This document shows, piece by piece, positions 1 through 10,456 of a stretch of DNA of 64,000 nucleotides; within the stretch, counting starts at the first letter, position 1; every line of letters starts with the position of its first letter. The stretch covers positions 62,001 to 126,000 of the forward strand of contig JAEYMU010000006.1 of assembly GCA_023407175.1 (NCBI GenBank). The letters run 5' to 3'. The notes beneath the pieces were generated by a model. It was given only the letters and a program-made list of their open reading frames with translations, was not told the DNA's origin and did no database searches. The translations under genes were made by a program, and so were the position numbers. The stretch is from Bacillota bacterium. GTDB taxonomy: Bacteria > Bacillota_A > Clostridia > Lachnospirales > Lachnospiraceae.

Positions 1-1182
1 GCAGTTTTCAGGAAGCTCCTCATAATTTCGGATGCCTCTGATCTCCGTCTTCCAGCCGGGCAGGTATTCATATACCGGCTTAGCCTTGGCAAGCTTTACG
101 GTAGTCGGAAAGTCCTTCGTTACAATACCATCGACCTCATAGCCCACACAAACAGGAAGTGTATCCAGATAGCCGAGAGGATCAAGCACCGTAAGCGCGA
201 CTTCCGTCGCCCCCTGCATTCTGCAGCCGTATCTGGAGGCTACTGCGTCAAACCAGCCCATACGTCTCGGTCTTCCGGTGGTTGCACCGTACTCGCCGCC
301 GTCACCTCCGCGTCTTCTAAGCTCATCTGCTTCTTCTCCGAAGATTTCACTGACGAATTCGCCTGCACCGACAGCACTGGAATAAGCCTTGACAACAGTT
401 ACCACCTGCTTAATCTCATAGGGGGGGATACCTGCGCCGATTGCACCGTAGGCAGCCAGAGTCGAGGAGGATGTAACCATAGGATAAATACCGAAGTCAG
501 GGTCCTTCAATGCTCCCAGCTGTCCCTCCAGCAAAATATTCTTACCAGCCTTAATTGCCTCATGCAGGAAGGCTGCAACATCACACGCATAGGGCTCAAC
601 CATTTTTTTGTATTCTAATAGGGTTTGATATAATTCCTCTTTATCAATTAACGGCTTATGATACATATGCTCCAGAAGAATATTCTTCATCTCACAAATC
701 CGTTCTACCTTTTCCTTCAATATCTCCTCATCGAACAGCTCTGATACCTGGAAGCCGATCTTTGCATATTTATCCGAATAGAAGGGTGCGATACCGGACT
801 TGGTAGAGCCAAAGGATTTGCCGCCAAGTCTTTCTTCTTCATACTGATCAAACAGTATATGATAGGGCATCATGATCTGTGCGCGGTCTGACACCAGAAT
901 CTTCGGTGTCGGAACTCCGCGGTCCTCCAAGGCCTTAACTTCCTTCACCAGGTAGGGGATATTCAGGGCCACCCCGTTACCGATTATGTTGGTTGTATGC
1001 TTATAAAATACTCCTGACGGAAGCAAATGAAGCGCAAATTTGCCATACTCATTGATAATTGTATGACCTGCATTACTGCCACCCTGATACCGGATGATAA
1101 TATCGGCCTCCTGCCCAAGCATATCCGTGATCTTGCCCTTTCCTTCATCGCCCCAGTTGGCACCTACAATAGCTTTTACCAT
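1..1182 (-). CDS. purA: Adenylosuccinate synthetase, 3' end cut off by window
   Basis: Condenses IMP with aspartate using GTP to make adenylosuccinate, the first committed step to AMP; cytosolic. The minus-strand reading frame is open from the ATG at 1182 to the window edge (394 codons; the family is about 425-430). The N-terminus MVKAIVGANWGDEGKGK is the GTP-binding signature, followed by QGGSNAGHT and GVVAL-type motifs (here NIIGNGVALN) and, later, TGRPRRMGWFD, all typical of PurA. The start is supported by AAGGAGGAAA seven bases upstream. The last 30 or so residues lie outside the window. It is separated from the other pur genes here by 27 kb and appears to be its own transcription unit. 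Confidence 0.97.
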   Translation of the reverse strand, partial: MVKAIVGANWGDEGKGKITDMLGQEADIIIRYQGGSNAGHTIINEYGKFALHLLPSGVFYKHTTNIIGNGVALNIPYLVKEVKALEDRGVPTPKILVSDRAQIMMPYHILFDQYEEERLGGKSFGSTKSGIAPFYSDKYAKIGFQVSELFDEEILKEKVERICEMKNILLEHMYHKPLIDKEELYQTLLEYKKMVEPYACDVAAFLHEAIKAGKNILLEGQLGALKDPDFGIYPMVTSSSTLAAYGAIGAGIPPYEIKQVVTVVKAYSSAVGAGEFVSEIFGEEADELRRRGGDGGEYGATTGRPRRMGWFDAVASRYGCRMQGATEVALTVLDPLGYLDTLPVCVGYEVDGIVTKDFPTTVKLAKAKPVYEYLPGWKTEIRGIRNYEELPENC

Positions 1183-1316
1183 AGTGATTTCCTCCTTGGA
1201 TTATATCTGATAACTTATAATTATCGACAGATTTATTGTACCCAATTACTTATTGAGTATAATACCAATTTCATCATAAGTAAAATCAATATTAATTATG
1301 TGATACATAACCATAG

Positions 1317-1343
1317 ATTATGCTAGTTTTTCTTATCTGTCAA
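1317..1343 (-). promoter_or_regulatory. Possible purA promoter
   Basis: A perfect minus-strand -35 TTGACA lies at 1338-1343. A CATAAT -10 follows after a short 15-bp spacer; alternatives at 17 bp are poorer. The rest of the AT-rich 1183-1380 interval shows no gene and no riboswitch that I recognise. Confidence 0.35.
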
Positions 1344-1382
1344 AGCTCGTCCGTTAAAGCTCATTAAAACCAAATCGTACGC

Positions 1383-1432
1383 AAAAAGGACCCGTAAGAT
1401 GGCCCTGGCAGGCAATTTTACGGGTCCTTTTC
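1383..1432 (-). terminator. Rho-independent terminator of the giant surface-protein gene
   Basis: Fourteen-base perfect arms AAAAGGACCCGTAA (1384-1397) and its complement (1418-1431) enclose a 20-base loop, with A/T runs on both flanks. It lies 70 bp past the stop codon at 1505 and before purA, so it insulates the two units. Confidence 0.85.
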
Positions 1433-1504
1433 CGATATTGTCCACGTGCGCATACACTATGCAAAATCTAAGCTTATGCCAGGGATTATGCACCGTATGC
1501 CTTG

Positions 1505-4500
1505 TTAACTGGTGAAAACGTATTTCGTTATATATTTTCTTTTAATCATATCATTGCAGGCTTTCTTTGCTGTCTCCCTGTCCGTGAAATCCATGGTTAT
1601 TCTGTAATATTTACCTTCCTTGGCAACAACCACATTCGCAGCGGCATAATCCTGTTTAAATAGCTTCGCCACTTTTTCCGCATAGTCCTTGCTTCCGATC
1701 AACCCTAGCTTCACATGAGCCTCGTATTTTATAGGAGCCGCCTTCCGTTTTATCTTTAGCGTATATATGTTACTATCGGTTCCATTCTCCGCAGTGACTT
1801 TAAGATATACCGTATTGGTTCCTTCCTTTAGATTGATCTTGTTCTTCGCTATTACTTTTGTGCAGGCTTTATCGCTGTACAGCTTCCAGGTTGCCTTGCT
1901 GCTCACAGAAGCCTTGACTGTCAGTGAGGCTGTTTCGTATTCCACAGTTGCCGTAATTGTTTTTCCTTTTATTAATGCATTTTGGGGAACACTTATCTTG
2001 GTAACGGCAGCCTTAGCAGATTTACTCCTCTCAATGACCAGTTTGAATATCCTGGCGGTACCATCCTCCGCTGTTACCTTTATATAGGCGGTATTGGTTC
2101 CGGTCTTCAGGGCCAGCTTCCGATCCGCCACTACCTTTGTGCAGGCTTTGTCACTGTATAACTCCCATACTGCTTTATCACTGACTGTTACCTTCACTGT
2201 AACACTACTGGTTTTGTTGGCCACGGAGGCTTTTATATTTGTTCCCTTAATTTCCGCTTTGGAGGGTGAAATTATTCCTGTAATATTGTTCTCCGAGGAC
2301 TTTTGCAAAGCATCCGTCTTTATTAAAGTAAAAACACTGAATTTGGTGATATGGAATTTTAATCCATATTCGCCATTCCTGAATTCCACAAGCTCTCCCC
2401 GCACCAGCTCCTTTTCACCGTCGGAATGCTCAATATATACGGCCAGCTGCTGCAATAAAGCTTCTCTTTGAACAGGATCGGAGGGAATTACGAGCCCGGA
2501 TAGAGGCAGGGTGATATCAGCTTCTGATGAAGTCATATTGGTTTCTATGGTGATAGGATTTCCGATGACTGATATGGTGCTGTCTGCACCGCCATTTATA
2601 ATGGATAATGCCAACAGCGCGTTCTCAACAGCTGTATCCTTTTGTTTTTGCTCCTTTAATGGTGTCAACCGGAAATACAAATCATCTTCTGCATTCTGGC
2701 TGATATCCTTTAAGGTCTCTTTTGAAATATCGATCCGTGCTTCTTCCGTATCAATCTGAAGATTTATATCTCCCTCGGACAGAATTCCAACCGACCCGGA
2801 CGGAATAATTACTGTGGTTTCAGATACCTCACCCTTTGTATCCGGTATCTCGATTCGTGCCGTATCCTTGCCTTCTTCTTTGAGCTTACTCACGGTTTCA
2901 ACAGCCTTTTGCTCTCCATAAGACACCTTATCGGACTTTTGTCCATCCGTACCGGTGCTTCTTTCTATCAATATCTGTGAAACCGTATCGCCGGAATCTC
3001 CCTGCTTTACATCAACGGTGATCTTCTCAACCTCAGATGACGGTTCTGACGAAGTTCCAGGCTGCGGTGTATTCGCTGCCCATACCGCATATAAAATCAG
3101 GTCAGAGCTACCCATCGTAACAGTCGTTCCGTTTATTACTCCTGACGTCTGTGACAGCGCCCATCCTACAAAGCTGTAGCCCGATTTCGTCAGTCCGCCT
3201 GCGCCCTGAAGCACTATTGTCTCCCCTTGATGATATTGTCTGTTATCAACCGGCGCTGTTCCGCTGCCTCCGTTTTTATTATAGGTAACAGAATATACAT
3301 GGTTTATAAGAATTACTTCCACCGTCGCGGTATATCCTGCCGAATTTGAAAATCCTGCCGGAAGTGTACCGAGAACTGCCGTAAAGGTGTAGCTGCCCGC
3401 CTGATCAGGATTATATGAATCTGTATTCTCCCAGGTTACTACTGGTATACTCACTGAATTTCCATTGGCTGAAACACTTCCCGACAGTGCTGCGATTACT
3501 GCCGCTGCATCTGCATACCTTGCGCTTCCTGCATACCCTGCATCCACATCCTCAATCGCATCGAAAGCAGTAATCTGATAGTACAGTGTTAATTTATCCA
3601 AACAAACCGGTATACTCATCAGATTCGAGGCATTGTCTGATGCTATGAGATAGATATCATAGGCTGTTCCTGCCGATAGATTCGATATACTGAACGAGAA
3701 GCTGTAGGGCATCAAGCTCACCGCTTGTGAGCCATTAGCAATCACCGATACCCCATCATAGGCAAGACCAGTCATAACCTCAGCTGATGTGGGGGCGGTT
3801 GATCCATCGGGTACTATCATATAATAAACCGTACCGCTCTCATTCATGCCTGCATCAATCGTTATCGTCGTATGGTCTGCACTGGTGTTGATATCTGTGA
3901 ATACCGGTGCTATGCGGTCTGAGGTAATACTGAACTGCGCTGCCGCCATACTGGCATTGCCCGCAGCATCCTGTGCCGCTCCCGTACCGATATCAACCGT
4001 CACCAGGCCGTCCGTAGTCGGGGTTACGTTCACGGTATAGGTGGTTCCGCTTCCTGTCAGTCCTCCTGCCGTACCGTTTCCCACAGTAAGGTCCGTAAGT
4101 TCAAAGCCCGTCACCGCCTCGCTGAAGGTAATGATTATCGGTATTGATGCTTGATTGGTCAGTCCGGACAGCGTACTTGTTATCTCCGCCGTCGGTGCTG
4201 TGGTATCCAGCTCTATGGTATCGCTCACAGCCGCCGTCTCATTGCCTGCGGCGTCCCTGTACTTCACATATACTGTCTTGGTCCCGTTCCCTCCGGTGAG
4301 GGTAAAGCTTTTTCCCGCCGCATAGGACTCATATACTGCTCCCGCAAAGTCGGCTCTCTCGCTCACCATCATCTGGTTTGCTCCCGAAGCAGACAGCCCT
4401 AGGCTCACTAATGCCGTCCTAGTATAGGTGTCCCCGGCGTTGATACTAATAGTCGCTCCGGTCGGTGCTGTGCGGTCCGAGGTGATACTGAACTGCACCG

Positions 4501-7500
4501 CGGCCGTACTGGCATTGCCCGCAGCATCCTGGGCTGCTCCCGCACCTATATCAACTGTCACCGGACCATCCACTTCCGGGGTCACGTTCACGGTATAGGT
4601 GGTTCCGCTTCCCGTCAGTCCACCTGCCGTACCATTCCCCATGATAAGGTCCGTAAGTTCAAAGCCCGTCACCGCCTCGCTGAAGGTGATTGTTATCGGT
4701 ATCGTTGCGGCATTGGTCAGTCCGGAAAGCGTACTGCTGATTCCTACCGCCGGTGCCGTACAGTCCGAGGTGATACTAAACTGTACCGCCACTGTATTGG
4801 CATTGCCCGCAGCATCCTCTACCACTCCCCCGGCTATATCAACTGTTATCAAACCGTCTCCCGTCGGGGTCACGTCTACGGTATAAGTGGTTCCGCTTCC
4901 TGTTAAGCCTCCTGCCGTCCCGTTCCCTACCGTGAGGTCTGTAAGGGTAAAGCCTGTCACCGCTTCGCTAAAGGTAATCGTCACCGGTATCGTCCCGGCA
5001 TTGGTAGGCCCGGACAACGTACTGCTTATGACCGCAGTCGGTGCTGCGGTATCCAGCTCTATGCTGTCACTGACGGATACCGTCTCGTTGCCTGCGGCAT
5101 CCCTGTATTTTACATATACCGTCCTGGTTCCGTCCCCTCCGGTCAGAGTGAAGCCTTTTCCTGCCACATAGGGTTCGTATACTGCTCCCGCGAAGTCAGC
5201 TCTTTCGCTCACCATCATCTGGCTTGCTCCCGAGGCAGATAACCCCAAGCTCACTTCTGCCGTCCTTGTATAAATGTCTCCGGCATTGATGCTGATTGCT
5301 ACTCCGGTTGGTGCCGTGCGGTCCGACTCAATACTGAACTGCACTGCTGCCGTGCTGGTATTGCCCGCAGCATCCTGGGCCGCTCCCGCAGCTATATCAA
5401 CTGTCACCGGACCGTCTGCTGACGGAGTCACATTCACAGTATAGGTGGTTCCGCTTCCTGCTAAGCCTCCTACCGTCCCATTTCCCACAATAAGATCCGT
5501 AAGATCAAAGCCCGTCACCTCCTCACTGAAGGTGATCGTTATCGGTATCGTCGCGGCATTGGTAGGACCGGACAGCGTACTCATTACCGATACGGCCGGT
5601 GCCGTACGGTCTGATATAATGCTGAACCCTGTTGCAGCCATACTTCCATTGCCCGCAGCATCCTGAGCCGCTCCCGCGGCTATATCAACCATCACCGGGC
5701 CAGCCCCAGCCGGGGTCACATTCACCGTATAGGTCGTTCCGCTTCCTGCAAATCCTCCCGCCGTTCCGTTTCCTACAGTAAGGTCCGAAAGCTCGAAGCC
5801 CGTCACAATTTCGCTGAAAGTAATCGTCACCGGTATTATTCCCGCATTGGTCGGCCCGGACAGCGTACTGCTTATAACCGCAGTCGGTGCTGCGGTATCC
5901 AGCTCTATGCTGTCACTGACGGATACCGTCTCATTGCCCGCGGCATCCCTGTATTTTACATATACCGTCTTGGTTCCGTCCCCTCCGGTCAGAGTGAAGC
6001 CTTTTCCTGTTACATAGGGTTCGTATACTGCTCCCGTGAAGTCAGCTCTCTCGCTCACCATCATCTGGCTTGCTCCCAGGGCAGATAACCCTAAGCTCAC
6101 TTCTGCCGTCCTTGTATAGATGTCTCCGGTATTGATGTTGATGGCTGCTCCGGTTGGCGCCGTACGATCCGAGGTGATACTAAACTGCACCGCTGCCGTG
6201 CTGGTATTGCCCGCAGCATCCTGGGCCGCTCCCGCAGCTATATCAACTGTCACCGGACCGTCTGCTGACGGAGTCACATTCACCGTATAGGTCGTTCCGC
6301 TTCCTGCTAAGACTCCTGCCGTTCCGTTCCCCACCGTGAGGTCCGTAAGAGTAAAGTCTGTCACCGCCTCGCTGAAGGTAATTGTCAACGCTATCGTAGC
6401 CGCATTCGTCAGCCCGGACAGCGTACTTGTTATCTCCACTGTCGGTGCCGTGCGGTCTGAGGTAATTCTAAACTGTACCGCTGCCGTGCTGGTATTGCCT
6501 GCAGCATCCTGGGCTGCTCCTGCGCCTATATCAACTGTCACCGGGCCGTCACCAGCAGGAATCACGTTCACAGTATAGGTGGTTCCGCTTCCCGTCAAAT
6601 TTTCCGCCGTACCGTTCCCCACGGTAAGGTCTGTAAGGATAAATCCCGTTACAACTTCACTAAAAGTAATTGTCACCGGTACTGTGACCGCATTCGTCGG
6701 CCCGGACAACGTGCTGCTTATGACCGTCGTCGGTGCCACGGTATCCAGTTCTATGGTATCACTGACAGCCGCCGTCTCATTGCCTGCACCGTCCCTGTAT
6801 TTCACATATACCGTCTTGGTACCGTCCCCTCCGGTCAGGGTAAAGCTTTTTCCCGCCGCATAGGTCTCGTAGGATGCTCCCGCAAAGTCAGCTCTCTCAC
6901 TCACCATCATCTGACTTGCTCCCGATGCAGACAATGCGAGACTCACTGACGCTATCCTTGTATAGGCAGCCCCGGCGTTGATACTGATCGCTGCTCCGGT
7001 CGGTGCCGTACGGTCCGACTCAATACTGAATTGTGCCGCTGCCGTACTGGCATTGCCCACAGCATCCTGGGCGACTCCCGCAGCTATATCGACTGTCACC
7101 GGGCCGTCACCAGCCGGGGTTACGTTCACGGTATAGGTCGTTCCGCTTCCTGTTAAGCCTCCTGCCGTTCCGTTACCCACAGTAATATCCGTAAGAATAA
7201 AGTCTGTCACCGCCTCGCTGAAGGTAATTGTCAACGCTATCATGACCGCATTCGTCGGCCCGGACAGCGTACTGCTGATTTCTACCGTCGGTGCCGTGCG
7301 GTCTGAGGTGATGCTAAACTCTGCTGCGGCCGTGCTGTTATTTCCCGCAGCATCCTGGGCCGCTCCCGCGGCTATATCAACTGTCACCGGACCGTCTCCC
7401 GTCGGGGTCACATTCACGGTATAGGCCGTTCCACTTCCCGTCAAATCTCCTGCTGTTCCGTTACCCACGGTAAGGTCTGTAAGGGTAAAGCCCGTCACAT

Positions 7501-10456
7501 TTTCACTAAAGGTAATTGTCAGCGGTATCGACGCTGCATTCGTCGGCCCGGACAGCGTACTGCTGATTCCTACCGTTGGTGCCGTGGTATCCAGCTCTAT
7601 AATATCACTGACTGCCGCCGTCTCATTGCCTGCGCCGTCTCTATACTTCACATATACGGTCCTGGTTCCGTCCCCTCCGGTCAGGGTAAAGCTTTTTTCT
7701 GCCGCATAGGTCTCGTAAGATGATCCCGCAAAGTCGGCTCTCTCGCTCACCATCATCTGGCTTGCTCCCACAGCGGACAATGTGAGGCTCACTGACGCCG
7801 TCCTTGTATAGATATCCCCGGCATTGATGCTGATGGCCGCTCCAGTCGGTGCCGTACGGTCCGACTCAATACTGAACTGTGTTGCTGCTGTACTGTTATT
7901 CCCCGCAGCATCCTGCACCGCTCCCGCGGCTATATCGACCGTTACCAGTCCGTCACCAATCGGGGTCACGTTCACAATATAGGTTGTTCCGCTTCCTGTT
8001 AAGCCTCCTGCCGTTCCGTTCACCACGGTAAGGTCCTCAAGGGTAAAGCCCGTTACGGCTTCGCTGAAGGTAATTGTCACCGGTATCGCAACCGCATTCG
8101 TCGGCCCGGACAGCGTACTCGTTACTGATACGGTCGGTGCCGTGCGATCTGAGGTGATGCTGAACTCTGCTGCGGCCGTGCTGTTATTTCCCGCAGCATC
8201 CTGGGCTGCTCCCGCGGCTATGTTAACCGTCATCGGACCGTCATCAGCCGGGGTCACGTTCACGGTATAGGTCGTTCCGCTTCCCGTCAAATCTCTCGCC
8301 GTTCCGTTCACCACGGCAAGGTCTGTAAGGGTAAAGCCCGCCACACTTTCACTGAAGGTAATTGTCAGCGGTATCGACGCTGCATTCGTCGGCCCGGATA
8401 GCGTACTGCTGATTCCTACCGCCGGTGCCGTGGTATCCAGCTCTATTGTATCACTGACGGCCACCGTCTCATTGCCTACACCGTCTCTATACTTCACATA
8501 TACCGTCCTGGTTCCGTCCCCTCCGGTCAAGGTAAAGCTTTTTTCCGCCGCATAGGTCTCGTAAGATGCTCCCGCAAAGTCGGCTCTCTCGCTCACCATC
8601 ATCTGGCTTGCTCCCACAGCAGACAATGTGAGGCTCACTGACGCCGTCCTTGTATAGGTATCCCCGGCGTTAATGCTGATGGCTGCCCCGGTCGGTGCCG
8701 TACGGTCCGACTCAATACTAAACTGCGTTGCTGCTGTGTTGTTATTTCCCGCGGCATCCTGCACCACTCCCGCGGCTATATCGACCGTCACCGGGCCGTC
8801 TGTTGACGGGGTCACGTTCACGGTATAGGTGGTTCCACTTCCTTCCAGGCTTCCTGGCGTACCGTTCCCCACGGTGAGGTCCGTAAGGGTAAAGCCCGTT
8901 ACGGCTTCGCTGAAGGTAATTGTCACCGGTATCGTCCCCGCATTGGTCAGCCCGGACAGCGTACTTGTTACCGATACGGTCGGTGCTGTACGATCCGAGG
9001 TGATACTGAACCGGGCTGCAGCCGTGCTGTTATTCCCCGCAGCATCCTGGGCCGCTCCCGCGGCTATATCAACCGTCACCAAGCCGTCCGCTGACGGGGT
9101 CACGTTCATGGTATAGGTCGTCCCGCTTCCCGCAAAGTCTCCTGCCGTACCATTTCCCAGTGTGAAATCTGCAAGTGTGAATCCCGTCACATTTTCGCTG
9201 AAGGTAATCGTCACCGGTATCGTGACCGCATTGGTCGGCCCGGATAGCGTACTCGTTACCAATATGGTCGGCGCCGTCGTATCCAGCTCTATGGTATCAC
9301 TGACGGCTGCCGTCTCATTGCCTGCGGCGTCCCTGTACTTCACATATACTGTCTTGGTTCCGTCCCCTCCGGTCAGGGTAAAGCTTTTTCCCGCCGCATA
9401 GGTCTCGTAGGATGCTCCTGCAAAGTCAGCTCTCTCGCTCACCATCATCTGATTTGCTCCCGCGACGGACAACCCCAGGCTCACTGATGCCGTCCTTGTA
9501 TAGGTATCCCCGGCGTTGATGCTGATGGCTGCTCCGGTCGGTGCCGTTCGGTCCGATTCAATACTGAACCGGGCAGCGGCCGTGCTAAGATTGTCTGCAG
9601 CATCCCGGGCCGCTCCTGCGGCTATATCAACCGTCACCGGGCCGTCCCCATCCGGGGTCACATTCACAGTATAGACTGCTCCGCTTCCCGCTAAACCTCC
9701 CGCCGTACCGTTCCCCACGATAAGGTCCGTAAGCTCGAAGCCCGTCACCGCCTCACTGAAAGTGATCGTCACAGGTATCGACGCTGCATTGGTTGGCCCG
9801 GACAGCGAACTTGTTACCGATACGGCCGGCGGTGTTGTATCCAACGGAACGCTGGATGCATTAGCTATCGTAAAATCAAGCAAAGTGAATATTGATAGAG
9901 ATGTTCCCGGTTCCGCAGTAAAATAGACCCTGAATCGGTTCAGTGTTTTACCTGAAAAACTGGCAGAAACGTCAATTGGATATTCTGCTTGATATGTATT
10001 TGTCGGACTGTTATAGGGAGTGGTCTGTGCCACAACAATATCATTGGCATAGCCAACAATGTATATATTGGTAAAATTGTTGCTTGATCCATCATCGTAT
10101 TCTCCTAAATTGGCATCCACTAACTGAAAGCTGCCCAGTCCCCCGGCGACCGCCAGCTCCAAATATGCTGTTGCCCCGCCTGAAGTCGTGTCGTAAATAT
10201 ACGCGCCAGATGTATCCGCACCTAAACTACCTGTATAAGCTGGAGAAGCGGTTAATATAAAGCAGCCATCAGAGCTTATAGCATACGAAGCTCCAACCGT
10301 ATAGGTATCAAATACCTGCGTTCCATTCGGCAGCCCGGCGGCCTTGGCCACCTTGGCCGGAAAAGCGGCTATTAAGAGCAAGCATAATATAACCCATATC
10401 CCTATCCGCCGGCAGCTCCCTCCTATGTCAATTCCTTTCATAATATCTTGAAACAC
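1505..10456 (-). CDS. Giant secreted Ig-like repeat protein with C-terminal SPOR-like domain
   Basis: A 2983-residue predicted surface stalk or adhesin. The start is a GTG at 10456, eight bases after GGAGG; a nearer ATG is out of frame. Residues about 1-40 form a signal peptide (basic stretch, hydrophobic WVILCLLLIAAFPA, AKA cleavage site). A unique domain follows to about 205. Residues 205-2185 hold 14 copies of an approximately 97-residue Ig-like domain (Big_12-like, TFSEAVTGF... and DAAGN motifs; 'A') and 7 copies of an approximately 90-residue domain with SQMMVSERADF and GDGTKTVYVKYRD ('B'), in the order AB, then AAB six times, then A. After these come a fibronectin-like domain, a Big_4-like domain, a Listeria/Bacteroides-type repeat (about 2385-2460), a serine-rich linker, an S-layer-type domain, two cadherin-like beta sandwiches (about 2725-2905) and a SPOR-like domain (2912-2983). 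No LPXTG or SLH motif is present. Function beyond cell-surface display is inferred. Confidence 0.9.
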   Translation of the reverse strand: MFQDIMKGIDIGGSCRRIGIWVILCLLLIAAFPAKVAKAAGLPNGTQVFDTYTVGASYAISSDGCFILTASPAYTGSLGADTSGAYIYDTTSGGATAYLELAVAGGLGSFQLVDANLGEYDDGSSNNFTNIYIVGYANDIVVAQTTPYNSPTNTYQAEYPIDVSASFSGKTLNRFRVYFTAEPGTSLSIFTLLDFTIANASSVPLDTTPPAVSVTSSLSGPTNAASIPVTITFSEAVTGFELTDLIVGNGTAGGLAGSGAVYTVNVTPDGDGPVTVDIAAGAARDAADNLSTAAARFSIESDRTAPTGAAISINAGDTYTRTASVSLGLSVAGANQMMVSERADFAGASYETYAAGKSFTLTGGDGTKTVYVKYRDAAGNETAAVSDTIELDTTAPTILVTSTLSGPTNAVTIPVTITFSENVTGFTLADFTLGNGTAGDFAGSGTTYTMNVTPSADGLVTVDIAAGAAQDAAGNNSTAAARFSITSDRTAPTVSVTSTLSGLTNAGTIPVTITFSEAVTGFTLTDLTVGNGTPGSLEGSGTTYTVNVTPSTDGPVTVDIAAGVVQDAAGNNNTAATQFSIESDRTAPTGAAISINAGDTYTRTASVSLTLSAVGASQMMVSERADFAGASYETYAAEKSFTLTGGDGTRTVYVKYRDGVGNETVAVSDTIELDTTAPAVGISSTLSGPTNAASIPLTITFSESVAGFTLTDLAVVNGTARDLTGSGTTYTVNVTPADDGPMTVNIAAGAAQDAAGNNSTAAAEFSITSDRTAPTVSVTSTLSGPTNAVAIPVTITFSEAVTGFTLEDLTVVNGTAGGLTGSGTTYIVNVTPIGDGLVTVDIAAGAVQDAAGNNSTAATQFSIESDRTAPTGAAISINAGDIYTRTASVSLTLSAVGASQMMVSERADFAGSSYETYAAEKSFTLTGGDGTRTVYVKYRDGAGNETAAVSDIIELDTTAPTVGISSTLSGPTNAASIPLTITFSENVTGFTLTDLTVGNGTAGDLTGSGTAYTVNVTPTGDGPVTVDIAAGAAQDAAGNNSTAAAEFSITSDRTAPTVEISSTLSGPTNAVMIALTITFSEAVTDFILTDITVGNGTAGGLTGSGTTYTVNVTPAGDGPVTVDIAAGVAQDAVGNASTAAAQFSIESDRTAPTGAAISINAGAAYTRIASVSLALSASGASQMMVSERADFAGASYETYAAGKSFTLTGGDGTKTVYVKYRDGAGNETAAVSDTIELDTVAPTTVISSTLSGPTNAVTVPVTITFSEVVTGFILTDLTVGNGTAENLTGSGTTYTVNVIPAGDGPVTVDIGAGAAQDAAGNTSTAAVQFRITSDRTAPTVEITSTLSGLTNAATIALTITFSEAVTDFTLTDLTVGNGTAGVLAGSGTTYTVNVTPSADGPVTVDIAAGAAQDAAGNTSTAAVQFSITSDRTAPTGAAININTGDIYTRTAEVSLGLSALGASQMMVSERADFTGAVYEPYVTGKGFTLTGGDGTKTVYVKYRDAAGNETVSVSDSIELDTAAPTAVISSTLSGPTNAGIIPVTITFSEIVTGFELSDLTVGNGTAGGFAGSGTTYTVNVTPAGAGPVMVDIAAGAAQDAAGNGSMAATGFSIISDRTAPAVSVMSTLSGPTNAATIPITITFSEEVTGFDLTDLIVGNGTVGGLAGSGTTYTVNVTPSADGPVTVDIAAGAAQDAAGNTSTAAVQFSIESDRTAPTGVAISINAGDIYTRTAEVSLGLSASGASQMMVSERADFAGAVYEPYVAGKGFTLTGGDGTRTVYVKYRDAAGNETVSVSDSIELDTAAPTAVISSTLSGPTNAGTIPVTITFSEAVTGFTLTDLTVGNGTAGGLTGSGTTYTVDVTPTGDGLITVDIAGGVVEDAAGNANTVAVQFSITSDCTAPAVGISSTLSGLTNAATIPITITFSEAVTGFELTDLIMGNGTAGGLTGSGTTYTVNVTPEVDGPVTVDIGAGAAQDAAGNASTAAVQFSITSDRTAPTGATISINAGDTYTRTALVSLGLSASGANQMMVSERADFAGAVYESYAAGKSFTLTGGNGTKTVYVKYRDAAGNETAAVSDTIELDTTAPTAEITSTLSGLTNQASIPIIITFSEAVTGFELTDLTVGNGTAGGLTGSGTTYTVNVTPTTDGLVTVDIGTGAAQDAAGNASMAAAQFSITSDRIAPVFTDINTSADHTTITIDAGMNESGTVYYMIVPDGSTAPTSAEVMTGLAYDGVSVIANGSQAVSLMPYSFSFSISNLSAGTAYDIYLIASDNASNLMSIPVCLDKLTLYYQITAFDAIEDVDAGYAGSARYADAAAVIAALSGSVSANGNSVSIPVVTWENTDSYNPDQAGSYTFTAVLGTLPAGFSNSAGYTATVEVILINHVYSVTYNKNGGSGTAPVDNRQYHQGETIVLQGAGGLTKSGYSFVGWALSQTSGVINGTTVTMGSSDLILYAVWAANTPQPGTSSEPSSEVEKITVDVKQGDSGDTVSQILIERSTGTDGQKSDKVSYGEQKAVETVSKLKEEGKDTARIEIPDTKGEVSETTVIIPSGSVGILSEGDINLQIDTEEARIDISKETLKDISQNAEDDLYFRLTPLKEQKQKDTAVENALLALSIINGGADSTISVIGNPITIETNMTSSEADITLPLSGLVIPSDPVQREALLQQLAVYIEHSDGEKELVRGELVEFRNGEYGLKFHITKFSVFTLIKTDALQKSSENNITGIISPSKAEIKGTNIKASVANKTSSVTVKVTVSDKAVWELYSDKACTKVVADRKLALKTGTNTAYIKVTAEDGTARIFKLVIERSKSAKAAVTKISVPQNALIKGKTITATVEYETASLTVKASVSSKATWKLYSDKACTKVIAKNKINLKEGTNTVYLKVTAENGTDSNIYTLKIKRKAAPIKYEAHVKLGLIGSKDYAEKVAKLFKQDYAAANVVVAKEGKYYRITMDFTDRETAKKACNDMIKRKYITKYVFTS
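3905..9840 (-). repeat. Exact 846-bp higher-order tandem repeat inside the surface-protein gene
   Basis: The boundary motif encoding ELDT (seen on the plus strand as TATCCAG) occurs at 4204, 5050, 5896, 6742, 7588, 8434 and 9280, each exactly 846 bp (282 codons) apart. One unit encodes two A-type and one B-type Ig-like domains. The lack of any indel over seven units, together with scattered substitutions, points to unit duplication followed by divergence or gene conversion. Confidence 0.95.

Noticed and set aside
1767..9401. Many plus-strand reading frames of 60-125 codons opposite the giant gene
   Set aside because: They are antisense shadows of the GC-rich repeated minus-strand coding sequence and recur with the repeat unit; none has a ribosome binding site.
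3905..9840. Evenly spaced repeats that might suggest a CRISPR-like or intergenic repeat array
   Set aside because: The period is 846 bp, in frame within one open gene, and the units encode Ig-like domains; there are no short repeats with unique spacers.
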